Assembly (NCBI GenBank): GCA_933207985.1 | Contig: OW240912.1 | Coordinates: 198,003,042-198,067,041, forward strand | DNA length: 64,000 nucleotides | Direction of reading: 5' to 3' | DNA from: Pelobates cultripes | Lineage: Eukaryota > Chordata > Amphibia > Anura > Pelobatidae | Shown: in pieces, positions 43,785 to 56,164 of the stretch | Layout of the letters: the number at the start of each line of letters is the position of its first letter | How positions within the stretch are numbered: position 1 is the stretch's first letter | Program-made: the position numbers and the translations under genes | The notes under the pieces: model-generated | Told to the model about the DNA's origin: nothing | Seen by the model: the letters and a program-made list of their open reading frames with translations, nothing else | Databases searched by the model: none

Positions 43785-44275
43785 AAATTCTGTCCAATCT
43801 GGACAGGATGTCATATTTATCCTTAGGGTTGCCGGGGACCCACTCAGCGTCCGCCATTTTGGGTATGTCGCCGTAGTTTGCAGTAGTTGAAATGGTGTTG
43901 CCTCCAACTCCCACTATCTCAGGACAGCCTACAAGGGGTGGACTGGAATCACCCCCACTGGTCTGAGGGGGGGGGTGGTAACGGAGCTCCAGTTCAGTGT
44001 TGGTTGCCATTGAGAAGCCCTGGCCCGGGAGATCAGCCGCCTCCCCCGTCCGGTGCGCGACTGGCCGCCTGAATAGAGCTGTGCCGCAGGTTCGCTTCCT
44101 ACACAATTGATCACCCTGCAGTGGGTCTCCGGTGAATCAGGAATTGTATAAGTCGCTTATACCGTTCCCACTGAGGCTGAATGAGGGTTAGAACCGCAGT
44201 TCAGGCTTGCGGAGGAGAGGAGCTCGAGCAAAGCACGTCTCTCCTCCATGACAGTCAGGCTCCGCCCCCTCTGAA
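43785..44275 (-). pseudogene. L1-like 5' end with short N-terminal frame
   Basis: The minus strand begins GGGGGCGGAGCCTGACTGTC near 44272, a typical frog L1 5' end. A frame reading MADAEWVPGNPKDKYDILSR (from about 43857), then FNDFWCKLENRM, follows and runs into the terminal-repeat segment. An isolated L1 5' end without a 3' part is unusual. It may be a composite retroelement leader. Confidence 0.5.
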
Positions 44276-45670
44276 GATGTTTTGCTTTGGAATCAATCAC
44301 CAATTTATTTGAAAGATAGAAATGCTCCTGACCAATATATGGGTAAGACTACTCAACCTCTGCCTGGGTCTTAGAGAAGCTGGCAATATGTAGCACATGA
44401 GTATGTTTGCCTTTTTGTACCTTATTTACATAAGCATAAGCATATCAACATATTTTACAGCATTATTTCCACAATTAATTTCTAAGAGGGTTTGCTTATC
44501 CCTAATCATGGTTAATAAGATCAGGACTACTTCCCAAGACTATTTATTGTAACCTGATACACAAACTCTATCAGACAACTTCATTATTTCTTATTTTGTG
44601 GGTGCAAGCAGTAGAGAGGATGTCTCTATGGAAACCTTCGGTGGTGCTGAGGAAAGGCTTGTCTCTACTAGTAACTTACATTTACATCAGCCAATCATCT
44701 GCTTGCTTTCTGACTTTGCTCCATTGGTCTTTTCATTCATGTTTTTAGACTAGAAGATGCGCTGCAAGGGTTACATTACCTTTCTGCAGACTTCCCATGG
44801 ATCACGTGCTCCGATGCTACATAAGGTCTGTTATTAAAAAAAACATGAGCAGAGCATCTAAATAAGAAATCTCTCTCTCACCAATGTGATTAGTAACAGA
44901 AGGAAACAAGGTTCTACCCAGAGACTGGATAAGATTGAGACAGTTTGTTAATATGGGACATTATGAACTCTGATCTTAATCATAAACAAGATTAAATAGT
45001 CTGATAGACAGGCAGTTAATCTTCCCCAGTAATCAGCATTCAAGGTAGATTTGTTCTCATCCTAGTCGAGGAAAGAAATAATCTGCCCTAATAGATTACA
45101 GGCATGGGGTAGATCTGCCAATGCACAGCATATGGGGGGTTAATCTGCCCATACAGACGTCACAGTTGGTCTGGGGGGAGGGAGTCTGCTTTTGTGATGT
45201 ATTTTGCACAGTTAGCAGCTGCAAGACTCCTTGGTACAGACACACACATACACACAGCCGCACTCTGCTGCTGCTTATCCTATCCTCATACGCTCCTGCA
45301 GCCTGCTTAGTGGTGAGTGCTGTGAATGTGTGTGGCAGAAAGGAGGGGGGGACCAGGAACACTGAAGATATAATATATATATTATTTTATTTTATTTTGT
45401 AAGTATTTTTTTTCACATATGTGATCTATAAACAGTATTAGATTTGCATATAAAAATAAATATCCATGCAATATTTGAACTGTATATGACAAGTAGTCTG
45501 AAATGTAATGTGTGTAGCAGTAGCTGTGTATGACAAAATATATTATATTCATGGTATGTGTAATATAGCACATGTCTAATATAATGTGTGCATTGAACAC
45601 TGGGTGGCTGTAAAAGTATGCACATATAACAGAAAGGTTTGTGTCATACAAACTGCATGCATAACAGATA
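44276..45670. other. No recognisable feature
   Basis: AT-rich anonymous sequence. Frames such as 45121-45402 have no known domain and no visible splice or promoter context. Confidence 0.55.
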
Positions 45671-45679
45671 TGATGCGCA

Positions 45680-46580
45680 AAAGCAGGTGTATATTGTGTA
45701 TGAAAGGTGTAAACTACATGTGAACAAAGTATGTTATGTAAAGCATTTACATAACATCATAGTGTTTATATTAGAGTATATAGCAGTTTGATGAATTGTT
45801 AAATGTATGTATTTAATAGGTTAACAAATGTTTAAAGGTTTTATATAACTCTGATGGAATGTTTAAAGCCTGCTTAACAGTGATACAATGTTAGAATTGT
45901 GATGGGAAATTTGAAGTGTGTAAGCAACATAAGGGCACAGTGGTCAAAATGTGTTTAAAATAAAATTAAAAAAAGAGAGTGATCATGGTAGGTATTTAAT
46001 TTCCCACTGTAACAAGTTGACATAATGTTACAGGGTATTAATGCAATGTGGTAGTAAATGCTCTAATATGTATATAAAGCATGATATATGGCATTTACAA
46101 TTTCAAGACGTAAAAAGGTGATAGAAAAATATACATTTAACAGGTTTGTACGGACTATTTAAGGTTTGTATATAAAAGGATTGAATAAAGCTAAGCTTTT
46201 AGGTTTGATGGTGGGAGAATGTTCAAGGAATGTATTTGATAGGATGCTGGACGGATGGTAAATACCCAAGGTGTCTAAAAAAATGATGATAGAATTCTGG
46301 AAGTTGGATAAAATTTCCTAGGGGATGTATTATAGACTCACAGATTTCTGTAGGTGTGATAAAATGTTCAGGGTTTGCATATAGCAGGTTGACAGAATGC
46401 TAAAGGTGTGATAGAATTCCCAGGGTGTGTAAATAAATGGTTGATAGAATGCAGAAGGAGTGATATTGATATGTTGTTGAGATGTATGTTGATGATATTG
46501 ATATAACCAATAGGTTAGTAGGATTTTCAAGGTGGAAGGTATATTATGTTGCAAAAAATCCAAGGTGTGTTCATAAGACA
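45680..46580. repeat. Degenerate tandem repeat of about 52 bp
   Basis: The motif AGGTGTGATA-AATG(T)T recurs with GATAGAATGC and GTGTGTAAATA parts. Clear neighbours start at 46352, 46403 and 46455, giving 51-52 bp. The array is older and more diverged to the left. Confidence 0.7.
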
Positions 46581-47310
46581 GGATAATGCACTATAGGCTT
46601 GTCACATCGTAGATGCATTCTGTATAGGAGCATTCTTTAATACTTAGAGTCCTCTACTGGCATAATGCCTTATCTTCTTTTTTATTTCAGTCTCTTCCTC
46701 CTCGTCTCCCTTTTCCCTCCATTTTTCTCTCCTTCACTTCTCCTGCCGCACTATGCCCCCCTCCCCTCATACTCTCTGCTCCTCCCAGTGATGCTGGATA
46801 ATGGATTTGCACTGTTATACACAGCTGATTCGGTGGGAGAGGCAATGAACAGGGAAGGTGGGAGGTACCTATAGCTTAGTAACAACACTCATACTGTACA
46901 TACAAAGAGTAACGTGACCGTCTAATAGACCAGCAGCAGATCCTCATTTGTACTCAGAATTTGTATTGTCTAAAGATCAAACAAAAAAGGAAGGATTTTA
47001 GCAAGCACGCCTTTTTGCCATTTTGTTGCTATGTAGCTGGGTCCTGCATGGATGTCATATTGAAACTGTGAGGTTTACACAATTTTCACACTGTAAAAAT
47101 AGAAATGTAGACAGACTGATCTCAACCCCACCCCTTCCTTAAAAAAATATATTTTTTTGAATAAAGCATATAGTACTGGGAAATCCTTTAATGTGACAGT
47201 ATGTAAAGGAAAGAGGTTTCATAGTGATGCACTATGTTTTACAGTGAGGTATAATGCAGTGATGGACACAAAATACTAAACTGCAGAGTTGGGCAAGTAT
47301 GTCTCATACC
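46581..47310. other. No recognisable feature
   Basis: Contains a pyrimidine-rich stretch (46665-46780) and anonymous sequence. No gene or transposon terminus recognised. Confidence 0.5.
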
Positions 47311-47313
47311 ACA

Positions 47314-47345
47314 TATACACCATGTAGCCAAAAGTATGTGAACTA
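47314..47345 (+). mobile_element. Tc1-family left terminus
   Basis: CACCATGTAGCCAAAAGTATGTGAAC matches the ATGGCCAAAAGTATGTGGAC-type end of a widespread Tc1/mariner family. Its C-terminal coding remnant is at 49270-49510, so the element was split by later insertions. Confidence 0.6.
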
Positions 47346-47600
47346 GACATGTGCAATTCGTTTCGGTCCGAATTAAAATTCATCCGAATTTCGGGTAATT
47401 CAGACATTTGGGCGCTTCCCCGAATTGCCGACGTGCCGAATTGCTGAAGTGCCGAATTTCCGAAGCGTAGTAGTGCCGAATTGCTGGAGTGCCGAAGTTC
47501 TGAAGTTGCCGAAGTTCCAAGGTGTCAAAGTGCCGAAGTTCCGAAGCACAGTATTGCTTAAGTACTAATATACTTACCCAGTGAAAGAACACTGTATACA
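47346..47600. repeat. CCGAA-rich MITE-like repeat
   Basis: Begins GACATGTGCAATTCGTTTCG and contains many GTGCCGAA(A/G)TT-like units of about 17-25 bp. Probably a transposon end with an internal short-period repeat. Confidence 0.55.
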
Positions 47601-47726
47601 ATTTCAAATAAAAAGTATACAAACATAGCCAGGATTCAGCTGTAAGCGTTTGCAACACTTACAACAATCAAGTAACACACATTCATATAAAATGTAAGTT
47701 ACTTAGCCAGTCATGTAATGACAGGA

Positions 47727-48920
47727 ATGAATAAGTAGATAACTCCCTAATTCCCACGGTATTGGGGAGCTTTCTACTAAAAGGCTGAAAGACCTGAGTT
47801 GGTCTTTCAGACAAATTTACTAATACTAAGTAAAGATTACTTAGTATTATTAAATTATGCTCCTACTCGCTTTATTGCGAGTAGGGGCATGTCTATTAAA
47901 CAGTGAGCAGCTTGTGGCTATTGCCCCCCCCGGCCCCCACCCCTGAGTTGTGGGTGGGGGCCCTAAACAAGAATAAGGTGGGGGACCCATAGTCCTCCCC
48001 CCTGGCCCCCACCCCTGAGAAGCAGGTGGGGGCCCTAAATACAAATTTAACCCCCCTCCCACCCAGGTGACTAGGGGTCCCCAAACCCCTAGTCACCCCC
48101 TCCCCCAAAAAATAAAAACCCCTCCTACCCCCCTCACCCTGGTGAGGGCCGGGGAGAGGACAGTAGGTCCCCCCTATTCTAGTTTAGGGCCCCTAGCCGC
48201 TGCTCAGAGGTGGGGACCTGGGGGGAGGACATTAGGTCCCCCCCTTATTCTTGTTTAGAGCCCCCACCCACCACTCAGGGGTGGAGGCCAGGGGGGAGGA
48301 TATTAGGTCCCCCCCTTATTCTAGTTTAGGGCCCCCACCCACTGTTCAGGGGTGGGGGCCAGGGGGGAGGACATTAGCTCCCCCCCCAATTTGTATTTAG
48401 GGCCCCCACCCACCGCTCAGGGGTGGGGGCCAGGTGGGAGGACATTAGGTCCCCCCATTTGTATTTAGGGCCCCTTCCCACCGCTCAGAGGTGGGGGCCA
48501 GGGGGGAGGATATTAGGTCCCCGCCCTTATTCTAGTTTAGTGCCCCCACCCACCGCTGAGAGGTGAGGGCCAGGGGGGAGGACAATAGGTCCCCCCCAAT
48601 TTGTATTTAGGGCCCCCACATGCCGCTCAGGGGTGGGGGCCATGGGGGAGGACATTAGCCCCCCCAATTAGTATTTAGGGCCCCCACCCACTGCTCAGGG
48701 GTGGGGGCCAGGGGGATGACAGGGCCCCCCCAATTTGTATTTAGGGCCCCCACCCACCACTCGGAGGTGGGGGCCAGGGCCAGGGGGGAGGACATTAGGT
48801 CCGCCCCCAATTTGTATTTAGGGCCCCCACCCACCGCTCAGAGGTGGGGGACAGGTGGGAGGACATTAGGTCCCCCCCCCCCAATTTGTATTTAGGGCCC
48901 CCCCCACCGCTGAGAGGTCA
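47727..48920. repeat. 70-bp GC-rich array with foldback leader
   Basis: 47727-47915 repeats the hairpin leader of the element at 9056 (TAATACTAAGTAAAGATTAC, CAGTGAGCAGC). From 47920 to 48920 follow about 14 units of 68-71 bp. Each contains GGGCCCCCACCCACCGCTCA, AGGGGTGGGGGCC (itself a hairpin) and AATTTGTATTTAGG. This is an expanded relative of the two arms at 9.8-10.9 kb. Confidence 0.85.
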
Positions 48921-49269
48921 AATGGTTTAATTTTCAATCAGTACAGTGTGTTTACTATAGAAGGTTGTATCTTCTGCTCTGTTAATTGAACTTTAATCGC
49001 AGGAGACTCATGCAGGCTATTAACAGACAGGAGATAAGAAACTCTTAATTTTACAGAATGTGCAATAAAGGAAGTTTAAACATTAGATTTGTCTTTACAG
49101 GAAATGTGTAGTGAGACTGTGTATGTCACATGGAGAGGAGGTGTGACTAGGGCTGCATAAAGAGAAGCAAAAGTGATTTGGCAGAGAATTGCAGAGGCAG
49201 AGTTTTCAGAGCGCAGGGGCAGGATCTATAAACCAAAACTGTTGTTTTGGTGCTTAGTGTCCCTTCATT

Positions 49270-49510
49270 GTTAAGTGGAAGCATGAAGGAACACCAACAC
49301 CCTAGCCATGTTGTGGTAGACCATGCAAACAGAACCCTGACCACACTGAATACCTTTGGGATGAATTGAAATGCTGTTTGGGTGCCACGCATTCTACCCA
49401 ACATCAGTATCCACCCTCACAATTGATATTTTAGCTGAATGAGCACAAATTCCCACAGACACACTCCAAAATCATGTGGAAACCTTTCCAGAATAGTTGC
49501 GGTGAAAGTC
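49270..49510 (+). pseudogene. Tc1-family transposase C-terminus
   Basis: Reads DHTEYLWDELKC, then frameshifted PNISIHPHN-like and KIPTDTLQ-like pieces. This is the end of a Tc1/mariner transposase, including the region of the third acidic residue. No upstream catalytic part remains. It belongs with the terminus at 47314. Confidence 0.65.
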
Positions 49511-50150
49511 TATATTTCTTCTGTAAAATTCCTTGTGTGTCATCATGAAGGATTAATAATCTAGGATGACAATAGAGGTATAGAGATTGTGTACAAATCA
49601 TCTAATTTAGCCTAAATGTTGCTAATTAGTTTTCAAGTCAGCACAACTAGCTGTTTAGGTAATAGATTTAGCCTTTACATTGTGCTTAGTTGCCCCATCC
49701 ATTCTCAGCAGCCATGGTGAAGGAGGCTGAATGGCATTTAAAAAAAAAAAAATAGGATTAGTTTTTTAACCACATATTTTGTAGCAACGTGGGAAGCACA
49801 ATGTATTTATGAAACTATATTCCCTGTAAAATTATCAAATAATATTTCAGCATGACAGGTGCCCTTTCAAAATTCCTTTAGTCATGCCAACTTGGTATGG
49901 AATCTGTCCTAGAAAGTGCTTCAGATAATGGTGAAAACCTCAAAGAGATCCCTCTTTAAATGGTTTCCAAAGGTTATAATGAGTTTTGAACTGTAAGTAT
50001 GTTCAAATAATCAAAAATTATTTAAAATGGACATTTACTATTAGGATAGTATCACTCTTTAAACATCATAAGCTACGGTTAGGAGGCTGTATTATATTAC
50101 CTACTATTAGTGTAGTTACTGACTGACTGGAAAATTTATATCTCAACAAG
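49511..50150. other. No recognisable feature
   Basis: AT-rich sequence with an A-run at 49740. No gene recognised. Confidence 0.5.
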
Positions 50151-50179
50151 ACAGTATATTGTAAGTGAAAATATCTCCA

Positions 50180-50545
50180 TGAATCATTATTATTATTATT
50201 ACCATTTATATAGCACTAGCATATTCTGCAATGCTTTACAATTCTAGAATGGGGATATTTGACAACAAATGATAAATAAAATGTCAACAGAGACAAGTGT
50301 TGGCCATGCTCAAGCGAGTTTACAATCTATGAAGAAAGGGTAAAGACACACAAGAGAAATAACAGTATGCCAGAGGATAGGAGGGAAAGTAGTGTGTGGA
50401 ACCAGCGAATACTAAAAACAGAGAATGAATGGGCTATGGAGGATAGGGAACTAAGGAGGGCAATTGATATGAGAGAAGTATCCCCAGGAAAATTGTATGC
50501 TTTCCTAAAGAAGTGTGTTTTCAGTGTCTTATTAATGGACTAGAG
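50180..50545 (-). mobile_element. L2-like LINE 3' region, part 1
   Basis: On the minus strand it ends TATATAAATGGTAATAATAA, the standard L2-like tail. It is preceded by GTAAAGCATTGCAGAATATG. The repeat continues at 51913 after the hAT insertion. Confidence 0.65.
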
Positions 50546-51904
50546 CAAGCATGTCAGACTCAACGTGTGGCACGGGCCACATAAACAAGGTTTAAGTTTA
50601 TGTGGGCCGCACACACACACTCACTCACTCACTAACATACAGATACACATACTCACTGACAGACACATACTCACTCACAGACAAGACACACACACATACT
50701 CACAGACAGACACACACTGACAGACACACACACACACACACACATACAGACACTGACACACACACACCTACTCACAGACAGACACACACATACTCACAGA
50801 CAGACACACACACATACTCACTGACAGACACATACATACTTGCTGACAGACACATACACACACGCACATACAGACACTGACACACACACATACTCACAGA
50901 CAGACACACACACATACTCACTGAGAGACACACACATACTCACTGACAGACACACATACTCACTGTGAGACAGACACACACTGACAGACAAACACACACA
51001 CACATACTCACTGACAGTCACACACATACTTGCTGACAGACACACACACACTGACTGACAGACACACACACTCACTGACTGACACACACACACATTCTCA
51101 CTGACTGACAGACACACACATGCTTGCTGACAGACACACACTCACACACAGACAGACACACTGACAGACACACACACATACTCACTGACACGCACACATA
51201 CTGACAGACACACACACACATACAGACACTGACACACACACACATACTCACAGACAGACACATAATTACAGACACACACATACAGACACACTGACAGACA
51301 CACACACTGACAGATGCACACATACTTGCTGACACACACACACACACACACATACTCACAGAAAGACACACACACGTACTCACTGACAGACAGACACACA
51401 CATACAGACATACTCACTGAGAGACACACACATACTCACTGTCAGACAGACACAGAGACAGACAGACACACTCACTGACTGACAGTCACACACACATACT
51501 TGCGGAAAGACACACACTCGCACACTTACACACACATACTTTTCTTTATTGCTCCTTACCTTTTGGAGCATCTCCTAGGGGTCCTTCCTGCTCCTCACTG
51601 CTTCTGCGCACAGTTTAGTGATGCCAGGTGCCGGAATATGACTTCATATTCCGGCACCCGGCTTCACTTCAGTCGGCACGCGCGAGGGAGCAGTGAGGAG
51701 CAAGAACACTGAGCTCCCTCGCTAACACCAGAGACCTCTCCTCCCCGGCCGGGTAAATGATAGCAGAGTAGGCACCTGCAATATGGGGAAAGCAGGTGCC
51801 TACTCTGTTTGGAACATTAGGCATGTACTCGCGGCTCGCCGGGCCGCAAAAGATGGTCTTTGTGGGCCGCATGCGGCCCACGGCCCGCAAGTTTCACATG
51901 CTTG
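50546..51904. mobile_element. 1.36 kb hAT element filled with CA minisatellite
   Basis: The perfect 8-bp duplicates gactagag flank it at 50538-50545 and 51905-51912. The ends are inverted: CAAGCATGTCAGACTCAACG and the inverse of CAAGCATGTGAAACTTGCGG, with GGGCCGC blocks. The inside from 50611 to 51535 is a CACATACTCACTGACAGACA-type minisatellite, followed by a small GC hairpin (51610-51720). No transposase. Confidence 0.9.
50611..51535. repeat. CA-rich minisatellite
   Basis: Units of about 20-32 bp built from CACACACATACTCACTGACA and GACAGACACA. Minus-strand frames rich in Cys and Val are artefacts of the repeat. Confidence 0.9.
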
Positions 51905-51912
51905 GACTAGAG

Positions 51913-52390
51913 GCTAGGGGAGAGTCTGATAGCATTGCGTAGGGGATTCCATATTAATGGGGCAGTCCTTGAAATAGCCTGCAGGTGAAAGTTGGTAGTG
52001 CAGGAACAAGCAGATGTCAGGAGAAGGTCAATCACAGAGAGATGGGAAGAAGGGATGCATTTGTTCAGTAAAGAGAAAATATAGGAGGAGTGGGCTTAGT
52101 GAGGGCTTTGTCGGTTAGTGTTATCAGTTTGAATGGATGGTTACAGGAAGGTAATGTAATGATTAATAAAGGAAGATGAGCCTGGCGGCCACATTCATTG
52201 CAAACTAATGAGGAGAATTGTGACTACTGATGGGTAGTGAGTTGCAATAGTCAAGTTGGGAAATGAGTGCATGAACAAGTGCTTTAGTTTTTCCATTTTG
52301 GAGACAGACTGGATGTGAGGAGTAAGGTAAGACCTGAGTCAAAAGTAACTTCAAATCAAAAGCCTAACACTCTATCAGCTTGCCATATGC
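51913..52390 (-). mobile_element. L2-like LINE 3' region, part 2
   Basis: Continues the repeat from 50545, resuming after the second gactagag copy. It contains GTTGCAATAGTCAAGTTGGG, a sequence common in frog interspersed repeats. It ends in an A-run near 52400. Confidence 0.6.
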
Positions 52391-52465
52391 TCTTATAAAA
52401 AAAAAAAAAAAAAGTGGTCAATGGAGTGCAACTATACTTTTTAAGATGAGGATTGGGAGCAGTCC

Positions 52466-52752
52466 TTAAAGGATCACTATAGTGTCAGGAAAACAAAGCG
52501 GTTTTCCTGACACTAAAGTGCCCTGAGGGTGCTCCCACCCTCAGGGTCCCCCCGCCGTGGCGCTCTCCTCCCCCGCCAACATCAGCGGAGCCAAATGCGC
52601 ATGCGCGGCAAGTGCTGCGCGTGCATTCAAAGTGTCCACAGGAAAGACGCTCTGTGCGATGGAGGAAGACAGCAACTAGAGGCTGGATTAACCCTGCAAT
52701 GTAAACATAGCGGTTTCTCTGAAGTGGTCTGGGTGACTATAGTGTCCCTTTA
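52466..52752. mobile_element. Complete TTAA-type MITE
   Basis: The left end is TTAAAGGATCACTATAGTGT, the right end CTATAGTGTCCCTTTAA. 287 bp with both TTAA copies. Same interior as 3443 and 41650 (CCTGAGGGTGC..CACCC). Confidence 0.9.
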
Positions 52753-52759
52753 AACGCTT

Positions 52760-54042
52760 TCATGGTGGTGTTGACATGTGACTGCATCACTTTGAGGCCA
52801 CCGGAAGTTGGTTTATCAAGGCTAGTTAACCCCAACTTGCCTACACAAAATCTATCCTTCTGCATCCCTCTACTGTTGGAGATGTGGAGAACAGGAGGGG
52901 ATCATCTTGCATATATAGTGGTCATGCTTCAAGATTCAACCATTTCGGAGGGAAGTGGTGGACTTACTAGTTTCCCTCTTTGCCTACCCTTTGATCCCAT
53001 CCGCTATTTGTTTTACAGTTTCCCAGTCCTTTTCAGTACCACTTTAGGTTATTGATCTTGCATATCCTCTTGGCAGCTCACCACCTAATATAGCTACACT
53101 GGACACAACCCATGTCTCCTCTTCTGGCAAATTTGATAGAGCGGGTAAAGCTCAACTATACGTATGACTGTATGTGCCTAGAATTTGTTTCCCAAGGACA
53201 TAAATGTTATACAAGTTGGCAACAGTCTAGCATTTTTATCAACTCAAATGGTTGACTAGATATCAAGATTCAATGGTTTCATAGCCCAAGGTATCTATTT
53301 CTGTTACTTCCTGACATTGGTGGATGAAATGGGGTTCTACTGTGATTTGATTTTTAAATACATGAAAACCCATTACAATTTGTTGTTCCAATCTATTTTC
53401 ATTGTTAGATTTACGATATGTAAACTGTACCATATTGCCTTGTAGCCATTATGACTTTAAACCATATATGACCTTTGTTAGATTTACGATATGTAAACTG
53501 TACCATATTGCCTTGTAGCCATTATGACTTTAAACCATATATGACCTTGGAGAATCTGGTTAGCCAAGGATTGTGTTTTCTGTAGAGGGGTTTAGCAGTC
53601 ACTTGTAAAATAAACATAATGCAATGCTATGAGGTTCTTTAAAAGGGTTATTATATTTTTTATACTTTCTGGCTATCTTGCCTCGGCTACTTGGAAACTG
53701 GATACTGTTTTTTTTGGGGGGGGGGTTTGTGGGGGGGATAACTTCTGGGCTGACTGACATCATTATTTCTCTCCCTTTGCATCCGCCTTCTCATTCCTAA
53801 TTTTCTCTTCTTTCACTTGTCCCTTCCTATAGCCAATCTCTCTCTTTGTGCTTTGGAAGAGACCTTTTTGTCTGCCCTTTTGTGGACTAGCAAAATTTGA
53901 GTCATATTAAGCACCGTTGTTGACCCAGTATCATGAAGTAATCTTTAATGCATGTAAACATGGCTATGCTTTTACTTTTTTCTTCACTGTTAAACATTGC
54001 TGTATTGAAAAATCTTCAATAAACATTTTGATTACAAAAAAT
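52760..54042 (+). pseudogene. L1 ORF2 C-terminus and 3' untranslated region
   Basis: The frame near 52858 reads YCWRCGEQEGIILHIYSGH, the C-terminal zinc-knuckle of L1 ORF2. Then LHILLAAHHLI and ANLIERVKLNYTYDCM follow. The 3' part ends TTCAATAAACATTTTGATTA and an A-run near 54042. It is 5'-truncated and has frameshifts. A 73-bp tandem duplication (53402-53547) sits in the 3' untranslated region. Confidence 0.8.
53402..53547. repeat. 73-bp direct tandem duplication
   Basis: 53402-53474 and 53475-53547 are identical as far as I can read, starting TTGTTAGATTTACGATATGT. The identity shows it is recent compared with the decayed L1 that carries it. Confidence 0.9.
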
Positions 54043-54184
54043 GGTTAGTGTAACTGGCTGTGGTAGCTATTGGGATAGTTTGGCTGCGCTTATGGGTAGG
54101 AGGGGTGGGAACTGTCAAAGCTGAAATACATGTCTGTATGTAGTGAAGACGCTTTTTTCCCTGATGGTTGTTTAATATTACATT

Positions 54185-55470
<1,286 letters not shown>

Positions 55471-56040
55471 GTTCCAGCTTAAACAACACATGTTTTGCAT
55501 ATTTGTGCTAGGGGGTTTTAGAGTTTGGAGACTTGAAAAGTCATCATTGTAAGGAAACCTGGTATATCCAATACCCATTCGGTAGTTTCCTCCCGTACGG
55601 CCAGAGTAGCAGTGATTATAACTCTCCGTTCGGCGAAATAAAGTAGGCGATTCTCCCACGAAATGACAGCTTCCCAAGTAGATTCTCTTAGTAATGCAGA
55701 CAGGTATCCAGAGATCGTATGAAAAAAGTACCGAACAGCACTCTCGTAGCGGTTCGGGAAATGAAGATCCAGCGTTCGTATGTTGGGACCGGTGTTCGGG
55801 AAGTAGAGTGTCTGATTTTAGTTCCAGACACTCGACGACCAAGTCCCGCTGCTTTTGTTCGCACAGGGAGAGGGCTTAAACGAGTGTTCGCTTTGAAGTT
55901 AATGAGCCAGGGGGGTGGTCTCAGTTCGGTAGTTACAACTACCGAATGAAATAAAATAAAATAGACGAAATTACTTCAATAGGCACTGGACTCAGAAAGT
56001 GTGGTGAAAATCTCCCGGTGTTATCTGCCAACCAATTTTC
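55471..56040. other. LTR-like or MITE-like anonymous repeat
   Basis: Contains repeated (G)TTCGGTAGTT and CGAACG-type words and ends AATAAAATAAAATAG near 55965. It resembles terminal sequence of an LTR element, but I cannot define the ends. Confidence 0.35.
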
Positions 56041-56044
56041 TTGA

Positions 56045-56164
56045 GTTAAAGGAACACTCTAACATTAAATATATAAATGTATTGTTGCAAGGATTGTTTA
56101 GATTCACCCCGTCCCCCCCATAAAACCTTGCAGCAACTCCTTCTCCAGTGCAATAGCAGTCTTT
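56045..56164. mobile_element. TTAA-type MITE, left part, interrupted by an L1
   Basis: Starts TTAAAGGAACACTCTAACAT. The L1 enters about 120 bp later at 56165. The continuation after 58254 is not clear. Confidence 0.6.

Noticed and set aside
45121..45402. Candidate small secreted protein
   Set aside because: 93 codons without domain, signal peptide logic or splice context. The end runs into TATATA-rich sequence.
50818..51571. Cys/Val-rich minus-strand frames
   Set aside because: Translation of the CA minisatellite inside a hAT element. Several frames overlap in the same region.
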